A DNA stretch of 8,824 nt from Bacteroidota bacterium (GTDB lineage: Bacteria; Bacteroidota; Bacteroidia; Bacteroidales; VadinHA17): contig JAUWMO010000140.1 of NCBI GenBank assembly GCA_030613125.1, positions 1 through 8,824 of the forward strand, in the 5' to 3' direction. Positions within the stretch are counted from its first letter, which is position 1, and each line of letters begins with the position of its first letter. The position numbers were made by a program, and so were the translations under genes. The notes under the pieces are model-generated. The model ran no database searches and was not told the DNA's origin. It saw only the letters and a list, made by a program, of their open reading frames with translations. This document shows positions 1 through 7,333 of the stretch, one piece after another.

Positions 1-717
1 CTCAATTACAAGATTGCCACTTTTTTGTGGAAACAGGATCATCTGTGCAATTACACCCGAACCAAAGATCTCACCATTCACATTTTCTCTTTCCAGAGCT
101 CTTAATTGTGGTATTTCAATATCTTCTTTAAGGAAGCCCTGAAAAGATGGAAACTTAACATTCTCAAATCCTGAGAGGTTCACTTTTGAGTAGATTTTTA
201 TTGTGGCAATAATATGGTCGCCCTGATACACTTCCCTATTATTAACCAAAACTCTCACAAAAAGATCCTGGTTACCCAGACCTGTCTGATCCGTACTTCC
301 GGTCTGAGAATCATTATCAGGAGAGACATTTGCTGATTTTTTTACAACTTCAATATTTACCGAATTAGATTCAAACATCTTTTTCCCAATCCTGACTTTA
401 GCGGATGGGATTAAAAACTCCCCCTCTTTAGTTGCCTGAAGAATATAAGTGTATGTATAGGATATTGTTTGTGTAAGTTTTCCGTTAATAATCGACGTAC
501 TTTGGCTAAAGGAGGTACTGGGTCCTATCAGAACCTGAAAATCAGAAAGATCAGGCTGCATGAACTGATTGGCTTTCTTATTTAAAGAAAAGGTTAACCG
601 GAACTGCTCCCCTGTTGAAACTACCTTTGGGGCTGATGCAGAGAATTGAACATCCTGAGCATGAACCCAAAAAGTCGAAAAAAATAAAAGTAGTACTATG
701 ATTGATATTTTTCTCAT
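1..717 (-). CDS. batD: BatD, oxygen-tolerance family protein (3' end beyond window)
   Basis: Partial gene: 239 codons read from an ATG at 717 to the left edge without a stop. The protein begins with a clear signal peptide (residues 1-20, MRKISII... with a hydrophobic core ending WVHA, cleavage before QDVQF). Next come two beta-rich regions, about 22-127 and 150-239, with the spacing and phrases typical of BatD (an early TGEQFRLTFSLN segment, a central GEFLIPSAKV segment, then DLFVRVLVNNREVYQGD). A Ser/Asp/Gln/Thr-rich linker at about 128-148 joins the two. In the family, BatD is exported, is anchored by a C-terminal membrane segment (outside this window), and is thought to work with BatA/BatB at the inner membrane; its molecular role is unknown. 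It lies 74 bp downstream of batC on the same strand, and AAAGGA a few bases before the ATG may serve as a ribosome binding site. Identification rests on sequence style plus operon position. Confidence 0.88.
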   Translation of the reverse strand, partial: MRKISIIVLLLFFSTFWVHAQDVQFSASAPKVVSTGEQFRLTFSLNKKANQFMQPDLSDFQVLIGPSTSFSQSTSIINGKLTQTISYTYTYILQATKEGEFLIPSAKVRIGKKMFESNSVNIEVVKKSANVSPDNDSQTGSTDQTGLGNQDLFVRVLVNNREVYQGDHIIATIKIYSKVNLSGFENVKFPSFQGFLKEDIEIPQLRALERENVNGEIFGSGVIAQMILFPQKSGNLVIE

Positions 718-791
718 CAGTCCTTTATGCCTCTCTGACTATTTTGTTTTTTAATTTATCCTATTTATAACAACCAGAAAAATATCATTTC

Positions 792-1526
792 TTACCAATT
801 TACCTTCGTTTTCACTCTAGCTTTCTGTGCTTTGGCTTTTTTCACTTTTTCCTGAATATCTTTTTCCTCATTTTGAAGTGCCTGTAATATTCTCATTGCA
901 TCTTCTTTCGAGATCTGATTGGGTTGAGGTTGCTGCTTTTGTTTATCCTGTTGATTCTGGTCATTATTTTTATTCTGATCCTGCTGATTTTTTTTCCCCT
1001 TATTATTCTGATCTTTGTTTTCCTGGTCCTTGTTTTTATCCTTATCTTTATTTTTGTCTTTATTCTGATCCTTATTTTGTTGCTGCTGCTGTTGTTGCTC
1101 TTTTAACTTATCCATTGCATAAGCCAGGTTATACTTGGTCTCAAGATCGTTGGGATTATTTCTCAATGCATTTTTATATGATTCAATGCTTTCTTCCAAT
1201 TTATTTGCCTGCAAAAGTGAATTTCCAAGGTTGTGGTAAGTTTTGGATTTTGATTCTTTATCAGATCCTTTTTCAGATAGATTCTCAAATTGCCTGGCAG
1301 CATCTTCAAATTTATCCTGCTTATATAAAGCATCACCAATATTGAAATTAGCTTTAAAAGGTGACTTTGAGTCCCCAAGAGCTTTCCTGTAAGAAATCTC
1401 GGAATTTTCATATTTCTCCTTTTCAAACTCTTTATTCCCTTCCCGAATATACTTTCTGTCTTTTTGGGCATATCCCCCAATACTAAAGAGGAAAGAACAA
1501 AGTGTTAGCAACAATAAGTGTTTCAT
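792..1526 (-). CDS. batC: BatC, TPR protein with low-complexity polar region
   Basis: 244 residues. A signal peptide (1-21, hydrophobic LLLLTLCSFLFSIGGYA then Q) points to export to the periplasm. Residues about 24-140 form three to four tetratricopeptide repeats: 24-57, 58-91 and 95-128 (NLGNSLLQANKLEESIESY is a textbook repeat), plus a partial one with YNLAYAMDKL. Residues 143-203 are almost only Q, N, K and D, starting with a run of seven Gln. A conserved-looking C-terminal helix, ISKEDAMRILQALQNEEKD, is followed by a Lys-rich end. This TPR, polar linker and short C-terminal helix layout is usual for BatC. The TPRs probably bind partner Bat proteins. The gene is 10 bp downstream of batB, so translation may be coupled. 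The polar tract is antisense to long plus-strand open frames that are artefacts of its composition. Confidence 0.9.
   Translation of the reverse strand: MKHLLLLTLCSFLFSIGGYAQKDRKYIREGNKEFEKEKYENSEISYRKALGDSKSPFKANFNIGDALYKQDKFEDAARQFENLSEKGSDKESKSKTYHNLGNSLLQANKLEESIESYKNALRNNPNDLETKYNLAYAMDKLKEQQQQQQQNKDQNKDKNKDKDKNKDQENKDQNNKGKKNQQDQNKNNDQNQQDKQKQQPQPNQISKEDAMRILQALQNEEKDIQEKVKKAKAQKARVKTKVNW
918..1097 (-). repeat. Low-complexity Gln/Asn/Lys/Asp-coding tract inside batC
   Basis: This stretch encodes residues 144-203 of BatC. It opens with seven Gln codons (mixed CAA and CAG) and continues with degenerate NKD / DKNK / QDQN repeats. On the plus strand it reads as a long pyrimidine-rich run of TTT, ATT, CTT and CTG triplets. 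The mixed codons argue against very recent pure triplet expansion, but such tracts are prone to length change between strains. It likely encodes a flexible, highly charged, unstructured linker between the TPR domain and the C-terminal helix. Confidence 0.85.
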
Positions 1527-1536
1527 CTATCTTAAA

Positions 1537-2574
1537 TTATTTTTCAGCTTTAAAAAGTCTAATATGTTTTAGTCTTCTGTTTTTCCTGTCAAGTATAAGA
1601 AATTCTATAAAAAGCAGAAATAAGGCAAATGCAATGGGATACTGAAACATTTCCTCATATTCAGAATAGATCCTGGCTTCAATTTCTTTCTTTTCAATTT
1701 TGTTTATGTCATCAAAAAGAGAATTCAGTCCCAAACGTATATTGTTTGCTCTAATGTACTTCCCATTTCCTTCAGCTGCAATTTCCTCTAACATGCGTTC
1801 ATTGAGTTTGCTAATTACCACCTTACCATCCTGATCTTTCAGGAAACTTTTCTGTCCTGAAGAAGAAGGAATTGGTATGGGGCTACCCTTTGGTAATCCT
1901 ACGCCAATAGTATATACATTTATCCCCTTCTCTGCTGCTTGTCTGGCCATTGCAACCGGATCATCTTCATGGTTTTCACCATCCGTAATAATAATCACTG
2001 CCCGGTTCATATCCTCTTGCTGTGTAAAAGAATTCATAGCTAACTTAATAGCTGCTCCTATTGCCGTACCTTGAACCGGTACAATTCCGGGAGAAACAGT
2101 TGAAAGGAACATTTTTGCAGAGGCATAATCATTGGTTATTGGTATTTGTGTATAAGCCTGGCCTGCAAATACTATCAAACCTACCCGGTCATTTACAAGC
2201 CTCTCCACTAACTTGGAAATGGCTTGCTTTGCTTTCTCTAACCTGTTTGGTTGAATATCCTCCGCTATCATTGAATTTGAAACATCAAGGGCTATCATTA
2301 TTTCTATTCCTTTCCGTTTCACCTGCTGTAATTTAGTTCCATTTTGAGGCCTGGCCACTGCAAAAATCAATAATGTAAATGCAAAAATATATATCATGTA
2401 TTTTACCACAGGTCTGTTGTAGGAAATATCAGGCATTAACTGACTAAGTATTTCCGGATTACCAAACCGTTTCATCCTTTTTCTGGTAATTATCAGACTT
2501 ACTCTGAATATAATAACCAGAACAGGGATCAGGATTAAAAGGTACAAATACTCTGGATAAGCAAACCGAAACAT
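1537..2574 (-). CDS. batB: BatB, membrane-anchored VWA-domain protein
   Basis: 345 residues, matching the usual BatB layout. There are two N-terminal membrane segments (about 8-28 and 57-75) followed by the ARPQ motif (74-77). The VWA domain covers about 90-285. A C-terminal membrane segment (about 311-328) ends in a basic tail (DRKNRRLKH). The metal-ion-dependent adhesion site is complete: DVSNS at 97-101, Thr170 in QGTAIG, and Asp198 in IITDGEN. A proline/serine-rich loop with SPIPIPSSSGQ (231-241) follows the VYTIGVG strand, as is common in BatB. By family knowledge, the VWA domain would face the periplasm or a partner protein and bind a divalent cation for protein-protein contact. It sits 72 bp after batA and 10 bp before batC. 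BatA and BatB are paralogues; the position just before batC and the SPIPIP loop support calling this one BatB. Confidence 0.92.
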   Translation of the reverse strand: MFRFAYPEYLYLLILIPVLVIIFRVSLIITRKRMKRFGNPEILSQLMPDISYNRPVVKYMIYIFAFTLLIFAVARPQNGTKLQQVKRKGIEIMIALDVSNSMIAEDIQPNRLEKAKQAISKLVERLVNDRVGLIVFAGQAYTQIPITNDYASAKMFLSTVSPGIVPVQGTAIGAAIKLAMNSFTQQEDMNRAVIIITDGENHEDDPVAMARQAAEKGINVYTIGVGLPKGSPIPIPSSSGQKSFLKDQDGKVVISKLNERMLEEIAAEGNGKYIRANNIRLGLNSLFDDINKIEKKEIEARIYSEYEEMFQYPIAFALFLLFIEFLILDRKNRRLKHIRLFKAEK

Positions 2575-2646
2575 ATCTTAGTAAATATTATTTTCAATAT
2601 TAAATAATTCTAATTATTCATTTTTAAACATCCATTTTCAGGTTTC

Positions 2647-3639
2647 CTAAGGCAATGATTTAAAAACAGTAGTCCTGAATAATCCTTCAGCAAGCAGAAG
2701 AACCAGCCCAAGAAAGGCAAGCCTCATATACTGTTCTTCCCTCTTACTGATCTCCTTAACATCTATTTTTGATTTTTCAAGTTGATCAATCTGCTGATAA
2801 ATCTCTTTCAATTTCTTGTTATTAGTTGCCCTGAAGTACCTTCCATCTGTAATTGCTGCTACTTTCTCAAGGACTTCTTCATCGATCTCAACTTTCATAT
2901 TCCTGTATTGGATCCCATATGGTGTATTCACCGGATAGGCTGCCATTCCCATAGTTCCAACACCAATAGTGTACACTCTGATTCCAAATGTTTTGGCAAT
3001 TTCGGCAGCAGTAGCCGGTGCAATTTCACCTTTATTATTTACTCCATCAGTTAACAATATAATCACTTTGCTTATGGCTTTACTGTCCTTAAGCCTGCTA
3101 ACTGATGTTGCCAGTCCGTTGCCAATAGCTGTTCCATCCTCGATCATTCCGCTCTTAATATCATAAAACAAATTGACCAGTACTGCATGATCAGTAGTCA
3201 GGGGACATTGAGTAAAGCTTTCACCACTAAATACAACAAGGCCTATTCTGTCATCAGGTCTGCCGGATACAAACTCGATAGCAACATCTTTAGAAGCTTC
3301 TAATCTATCTGGCTGAAAATCCCTTGCAAGCATGCTGCTTGAAATATCCAGAGCAATAATTATATCAATTCCTTCAGTAGTCACATTTCTCCAGCTTTCA
3401 GTTGACTGAGGTCGTGCCAAAACAACAATAAGCAATACAATTGCCAGAACACGTAAAATAAAAAGAAGATGCCTGAAGTATTGCCTATAGGAACCAGCTC
3501 CCTTTGTAAATCCTTTCAGTGATGAAAATTGCAGGCTTGCCTTTGAGTCCCTGTCCTTATAAATATACCATGCCACCATAGGAATGAGCAATAGCAGCAA
3601 ATACAAAAACCCGGGTGACTGAAAGATTATATTATCCAT
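2647..3639 (-). CDS. batA: BatA, membrane-anchored VWA-domain protein
   Basis: 330 residues. Membrane segments lie at about 11-27 and 57-76, ending in the LARPQ motif (74-78). The VWA domain spans about 90-285, and a final hydrophobic segment at about 305-321 is followed by a short tail. The MIDAS residues are intact: DISSS at 98-102, Thr170 in DGTAIG, and Asp198 in LLTDGVNN. The strand RVYTIGVGT (221-229) and the segment DGRYFRATNNKKLKEIY (265-281) are typical of BatA. BatA is thought to act with BatB and the MoxR ATPase in a membrane chaperone-like complex; no enzymatic activity is expected. Only 3 bp separate it from the stop of the upstream BatD-like gene, so the two are probably translationally coupled. 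It is a paralogue of the next gene, batB, with MIDAS Thr170 and Asp198 at identical residue numbers. Confidence 0.93.
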   Translation of the reverse strand: MDNIIFQSPGFLYLLLLLIPMVAWYIYKDRDSKASLQFSSLKGFTKGAGSYRQYFRHLLFILRVLAIVLLIVVLARPQSTESWRNVTTEGIDIIIALDISSSMLARDFQPDRLEASKDVAIEFVSGRPDDRIGLVVFSGESFTQCPLTTDHAVLVNLFYDIKSGMIEDGTAIGNGLATSVSRLKDSKAISKVIILLTDGVNNKGEIAPATAAEIAKTFGIRVYTIGVGTMGMAAYPVNTPYGIQYRNMKVEIDEEVLEKVAAITDGRYFRATNNKKLKEIYQQIDQLEKSKIDVKEISKREEQYMRLAFLGLVLLLAEGLFRTTVFKSLP

Positions 3640-3642
3640 TAT

Positions 3643-4692
3643 TTATTTACTGCTAATATTATCTGATAATTCCTTATTATGCATTTTTTCCAGATTGCTA
3701 TTGTTGTTGTCATCTGCTTCTACCGGTTTTTCACTTAATTTGGCAGGTTCCACCGGCTTAGTTTCATTAATAAAACTGTATGCATCCAGTAAACTTGTTT
3801 CGTTTTCCTGTGGTAATGGTTTCACTTTTGCAAATTTTACTAAATCAGCAAGTTGTAAAATTTCTTTAAGTTTCAGGTACAGATTGTTATCGTTAAAACC
3901 CGTGTTTTTAAGAAACCAAAGGATCTCTTCACTGGTGTGTTCCATTGCATCAATCTGATATCTGCCTTCCAGGTAAATTCTTAAAATTTCTGTAAGATTT
4001 GTATAATAAAGTTTAACCTTCTTATTCTGCCATAATCTTTTCTCCTTGAGTTTATCAAGTTTTCTCAGGGCAATAATATGAGGCGGTTCGGAAGGTTTAA
4101 AAGGTACATATCCAACCTTTTTTCGCCTCCGCTGTCTGAAATACCAAACAGCTAATAATATAACTGCAATTGCCAGAGTACCTCCGAGAAAATATGGAAG
4201 TAACTCTGAGAATGTCAAAGGTGCCTGATATGGCATTTTAATATCAAATATTGCCTGAGTTGTATCCAGTGGCATAGTAAGAACCTGAAGTTGTGAGGGT
4301 TGAGAAAATATCTCTTGCTCCTGGTTTTTTGTAATATATGTAAACTTCAGTCCTGGAATTCTGTGAGAACCACTGTCAAAACATGTAATCAATAAAGACT
4401 GATTTACATGCGTCAGATCATTCGTTGCTTTTATAGTATCTATAGAAGATTGCTCCAATATCTCTATTTTATCAACTAATGTATCAGCGAAGACCGGAAA
4501 GAATACATCGAGGGTTCGAGGTTGTGTAACCTCAATTGAAAATAGTATCTGATCACCTATCAGGATTGTATCTCTTTCAAAAAAAGTTCTGACAGAAATA
4601 TCCTGTGCCACAACTGCATGCATGAACATACATAAATAGATAGTTGATATTCCAAGCCATTTTCTGCCTATCATCATGCTCTGCTTCATCAT
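3643..4692 (-). CDS. Exported single-pass membrane protein, BatD-like/DUF4381-like
   Basis: 349 residues. An N-terminal signal peptide (about 1-29, ending MHAVVA before QDISV) leads into a beta-rich extracytoplasmic domain (about 30-155). One membrane segment follows (about 163-185, LPYFLGG...AVILLAVWYF), then a strong positive stop (RQRRRKK, 186-192). The cytoplasmic domain (about 200-310) contains PPHIIALRKLDKLKEKRLW, an ILRIYLEGRYQIDAMEHTSEEIL helix pair (236-258) and a LADLVKFAKVKP segment (281-292). The tail (312-349) is polar and Asn-rich. This architecture recurs in the slot between the DUF58 gene and batA in Bacteroidota Bat operons, and a DUF4381-like protein fills it in other phyla. 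It may link an extracytoplasmic beta domain to the cytosolic MoxR/DUF58 proteins. The function is not established. The start could instead be the second Met or Met6/Met7; all would leave a signal peptide. Confidence 0.8.
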   Translation of the reverse strand: MMKQSMMIGRKWLGISTIYLCMFMHAVVAQDISVRTFFERDTILIGDQILFSIEVTQPRTLDVFFPVFADTLVDKIEILEQSSIDTIKATNDLTHVNQSLLITCFDSGSHRIPGLKFTYITKNQEQEIFSQPSQLQVLTMPLDTTQAIFDIKMPYQAPLTFSELLPYFLGGTLAIAVILLAVWYFRQRRRKKVGYVPFKPSEPPHIIALRKLDKLKEKRLWQNKKVKLYYTNLTEILRIYLEGRYQIDAMEHTSEEILWFLKNTGFNDNNLYLKLKEILQLADLVKFAKVKPLPQENETSLLDAYSFINETKPVEPAKLSEKPVEADDNNNSNLEKMHNKELSDNISSK

Positions 4693-4723
4693 TAGTTTTC
4701 TTACACAAATCCTTTTCTGATAC

Positions 4724-5587
4724 TTATCTTTTTTTAAACAACTTTACAAGTGGCTTAATATAATCCTCTTCAGTGTTAATTGAAATATGATCAATACCAC
4801 ACCTGGTTAATAATCCTTCGATACGGATGGTTTGGTCTTTCCACCATTCAGCATAATTATTCCTTGAAGAGCGGAAAAAAGTGTCAACCCAAATCTCTTT
4901 ACCACTTTCTGCATCTTTTAACTTAATAAAACCGACTGCTGGCAATTCAGTTTCACGGCGATCATAAATCTTTAGTGCCACAAGAGCATGTTTGTTATTG
5001 GCAATTTTCAATGCCTCTTCGAAATCATTGCATATAAAATCTGATAACAGGAAAGCTGTACATCGTTTTTTTATGGCATTTGTCAGATATCTTAAAGGTT
5101 CGACAAGGTCAGTATAAGTGCTCTCCGGCTTAAAATCTATTAATTCCCTGATTATATGAAGAATATGCTTCCTGCCTTTCTTAGGTGGAATAAACTTCTC
5201 AACCCGGTCACTAAAAAAGATCACTCCTGTTTTATCATTATTCTGGATGGCTGAAAATGCAAGTACTGCTGATATTTCAGTGATCATGTTTTTTTTGAGC
5301 TTACTACTCGAACCAAAAACACTTGAACCACTCACGTCCACAAGTAACATAACTGTAAGTTCTCTTTCCTCCTCAAAAATCTTAACGTAGGGGTGGTTGA
5401 ACCTGGCAGTTACATTCCAGTCAATGCTCCTGATATCATCACCATATTGGTATTCTCTTACCTCGCTAAAAGCCATTCCTCTCCCTTTAAAAGCACTATG
5501 GTACTCACCAGCAAAAATATTTCTGGAAAGTCCACGAGTTTTAATTTCAATAACTCTGACTTTTTTCAGCAATTCAGTTGTTTCCAT
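4724..5587 (-). CDS. DUF58 domain protein (VWA-like, soluble)
   Basis: 287 residues with no signal peptide or membrane segment, so probably cytosolic. The DUF58 signature is very clear at 34-78: KGRGMAFSEVREYQYGDD, then IRSIDWNVTARFNHPYVKIF and EEERELTV. Behind it lies a VWA-like fold with a DVSGSS motif (84-89) after the strand VMLLV, a FFSDRVE strand (124-130), and LLSDF (180-184), which offers a second acidic position. The usual Thr of the MIDAS may be within STYTD (156-160). DUF58 proteins are nearly always encoded next to moxR and VWA genes and are regarded as partners of MoxR ATPases; their activity is unknown. The gene is 31 bp upstream of the BatD-like membrane protein gene and 65 bp downstream of a small secreted-protein gene. 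Length is normal for the short soluble DUF58 type. Confidence 0.92.
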   Translation of the reverse strand: METTELLKKVRVIEIKTRGLSRNIFAGEYHSAFKGRGMAFSEVREYQYGDDIRSIDWNVTARFNHPYVKIFEEERELTVMLLVDVSGSSVFGSSSKLKKNMITEISAVLAFSAIQNNDKTGVIFFSDRVEKFIPPKKGRKHILHIIRELIDFKPESTYTDLVEPLRYLTNAIKKRCTAFLLSDFICNDFEEALKIANNKHALVALKIYDRRETELPAVGFIKLKDAESGKEIWVDTFFRSSRNNYAEWWKDQTIRIEGLLTRCGIDHISINTEEDYIKPLVKLFKKR

Positions 5588-5652
5588 TTTTCCAGTGACT
5601 CATCAAGTAGCCCAATATCTCAAATACAATTTCAAACTTTGTAATCGCTATC

Positions 5653-6063
5653 CTATTTCAATCTTGTTACAATAGTGAAAAACCAATCTTCCTTTTTCAA
5701 TTCCTTTTGCAACTCTCCCAGGTCGGTTTCAGAAATCCAGAGTGTATCATTTATGTTTTCAAAATATTCATTCAGATAACCTACCATATTACTATACAAA
5801 CTATAATCACAAATCCTTTTGAAATAACGACAGGTATCACTATCAGTTAAAAAAAATAACATAGTTTGTGTTCCGGTATGATCTTCATATTTCAAATAGT
5901 TATAAACTTTATTAATACTGGTAGTATTCAGCACAAATTCAGGTAAATTCTCATTCATAATTACCTTAATGCTGTCAGCATGAAGACCTATCACATCCTG
6001 ACTTTTTGTTGTTAAACAGGAAATGAAGAACATCAGTAATGATATAAAAAGCAATCGGAGCAT
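5653..6063 (-). CDS. Small secreted protein of unknown function
   Basis: 136 residues; I do not recognise a named family. A hydrophobic signal peptide (1-22, LLFISLLMFFISCLTTKSQ, then D) predicts export. Cys16 sits in FISC, a poor lipobox because position -3 is Phe, so ordinary signal peptidase cleavage after the S-Q pair seems more likely than lipoprotein processing. The mature part has about 114 residues, with a mixed alpha/beta look: VIGLHADSIKVIM, then VYNYLKYEDHTG, a strand TMLFFLTDSDTC, and a C-terminal EDWFFTIVTRLK strand. Two further cysteines (78 and 85) lie seven residues apart and could form a disulfide in the envelope. The gene is sandwiched between moxR (29 bp upstream) and the DUF58 gene (65 bp downstream) on the same strand, so it is co-transcribed with the Bat genes and may be an accessory envelope component. 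Confidence 0.75.
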   Translation of the reverse strand: MLRLLFISLLMFFISCLTTKSQDVIGLHADSIKVIMNENLPEFVLNTTSINKVYNYLKYEDHTGTQTMLFFLTDSDTCRYFKRICDYSLYSNMVGYLNEYFENINDTLWISETDLGELQKELKKEDWFFTIVTRLK

Positions 6064-6092
6064 ATCTTTTATTTTCTAATATTGTTTAAATC

Positions 6093-7088
6093 TTATGGCA
6101 CTTCAATTGTATCAAGTATTTCAGAAATGATTTCTTCAGAAGTGATATTTTCAGCTTCAGCCTCATAAGTCAGACCAATCCTGTGTCTCATTACATCATG
6201 ACATACCTGGCGGACATCTTCAGGTATAACATACCCTCTGCGTTTGATAAAAGCATAGGCTTTTGATGCAAATGCAAGATTAATACTTGCCCTTGGCGAA
6301 CCTCCATAAGCAATAAGGTTAGTGAATTTCTCCATTTTATAATCTCCGGGGTTTCTTGTTGAGAAAACAATGTCAAGAATATATCTCTCAATCTTCTCAT
6401 CCATATAAACTTCTCTGACGGTTTGTCTGGCTTTCACAATATCCTTAGGTTTCAGTATGGAATTAGGTGTTGGAAAGACTGCAGCAAGATTTTCACGTAT
6501 GATCAGTTTCTCTTCTTCCATATTTGGATAATCAATCACCACTTTTAACATAAATCTGTCAACCTGGGCTTCCGGTAAAGGATAAGTTCCTTCCTGTTCA
6601 ATCGGATTTTGTGTTGCCAGTACCAGAAAAGGATCACCTAACGGATAAGTCTCAGATCCAATTGTGATTTGTCTTTCCTGCATTGCTTCAAGCAAAGCGC
6701 TCTGAACTTTTGCAGGAGACCGGTTTATCTCATCAGCCAGAATTATGTTGGCAAAAACAGGACCCTTTTTTACAATAAACTCTTCTTTTTTCTGACTGTA
6801 AATCAATGTGCCAATTAGGTCGGCAGGAAGCAGGTCAGGAGTAAACTGTATTCTGCTGAATTTAGCTTCAATTGTGTCGGCAAGGGTTTTTATGGCAAGT
6901 GTTTTCGCAAGCCCGGGTAAACCTTCAAGTAAAATATGGCCATTTGACAAAAGTCCTATTAAAAGACTATCTAGTAAATGTTTCTGTCCAACAATCACTT
7001 TGTTCATTTCCAAAATGATCATTTCAACAAAGGCACTCTCTTGTTCGATCCTTGCATTTATTTCTTTGATATCCACCTGATTAGTCAT
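6093..7088 (-). CDS. moxR: MoxR-family AAA+ ATPase
   Basis: 331 residues, full length for the family. The Walker A motif is GLPGLAKT (56-63) and Walker B is IILADEIN (115-122, acidic pair 119-120). Sensor 1 is in LATQNP (157-162), the arginine finger in QVDRFM (175-180), and sensor 2 in GGSPRA (262-267). The segment FTPDLLPADLIGT (82-94) is characteristic of MoxR. The C-terminal helical lid runs to about 328. The protein is cytosolic and should form an ATP-driven ring. In the family it acts as a chaperone-like motor with VWA partners, here most plausibly DUF58, BatA and BatB. It is the first gene of the operon, with a TAnnTTTG element about 47 bp before its ATG. There is no Shine-Dalgarno sequence, only an AT-rich leader, which is normal for Bacteroidota. 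Confidence 0.96.
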   Translation of the reverse strand: MTNQVDIKEINARIEQESAFVEMIILEMNKVIVGQKHLLDSLLIGLLSNGHILLEGLPGLAKTLAIKTLADTIEAKFSRIQFTPDLLPADLIGTLIYSQKKEEFIVKKGPVFANIILADEINRSPAKVQSALLEAMQERQITIGSETYPLGDPFLVLATQNPIEQEGTYPLPEAQVDRFMLKVVIDYPNMEEEKLIIRENLAAVFPTPNSILKPKDIVKARQTVREVYMDEKIERYILDIVFSTRNPGDYKMEKFTNLIAYGGSPRASINLAFASKAYAFIKRRGYVIPEDVRQVCHDVMRHRIGLTYEAEAENITSEEIISEILDTIEVP

Positions 7089-7134
7089 AATTATTATTGT
7101 TTATCAATATTCATAAAAATAGTTTACAAAACTG

Positions 7135-7142
7135 CAAAATTA
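7135..7142 (-). promoter_or_regulatory. Candidate Bacteroidota -7 promoter element for the bat operon
   Basis: Read on the minus strand this is TAATTTTG, a perfect match to the Bacteroidota sigma-ABfr -7 consensus TAnnTTTG. It ends 46 bp before the moxR ATG at 7088. I do not see a convincing -33 TTG element at the usual distance upstream, so the promoter call rests on the -7 box and its position alone. Confidence 0.5.
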
Positions 7143-7307
7143 ATTGCACATAACCATTGATTCATTTGTTTTCATAACAGCTCATTCTTTCAGTCTACAA
7201 ATTTCATGAATATTTTATGAACTACGTTGTTAAAAAATGTTAAACCTCTTGTAATAAAAATGTTCACCTGAAATACCTTAAAATCATTTTCCTTCCCGGA
7301 AAATTTC

Positions 7308-7315
7308 TATTTTTA
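7308..7315 (+). promoter_or_regulatory. Candidate -7 promoter element for truA
   Basis: TATTTTTA, followed by CG, matches TAnnTTTG at all fixed positions but the last. A start of transcription about 7 bases downstream would fall near 7322, leaving a leader of only about 12 bases before the TTG at 7334. The -33 region is T-rich (TTTTCC at 7287-7292) without a clear TTG. Confidence 0.4.
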
Positions 7316-7333
7316 CGATAAAAACCAGTTTTT

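Larger units (their letters stand above)
7089..7333. promoter_or_regulatory. Divergent intergenic region between moxR and truA
   Basis: A very AT-rich 245-bp spacer holds the start regions of two divergently transcribed units. Besides the two -7 elements listed separately, I see two direct copies of AAAAATGTT (7233-7241 and 7256-7264, 23 bp apart) and a TTCATGAA palindrome (7203-7210) with a further ATGAA at 7217-7221. No open frame of useful length and no RNA gene is visible. Whether the repeats bind a regulator cannot be judged from sequence alone. Confidence 0.6.

Noticed and set aside
827..1345. Long plus-strand open frames opposite batC, including a 60-residue all-hydrophobic Leu/Ile/Phe frame at 924-1106
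   Set aside because: They are the antisense image of the Gln/Asn/Lys/Asp tract of batC, whose codons read as Leu, Ile and Phe on the other strand. No family match or start signals.
2603..2618. AATAATT / AATTATT hairpin in the batA-batB gap as an internal terminator
   Set aside because: The stem is pure A/T with a 2-base centre, so it is too weak. The downstream genes clearly belong to the same operon.
6048..6063. Lipoprotein reading of the small secreted protein via Cys16
   Set aside because: The residues before Cys16 (FIS) do not fit a lipobox, and a good signal peptidase I site follows at the S-Q-D end. Kept only as a minor alternative.
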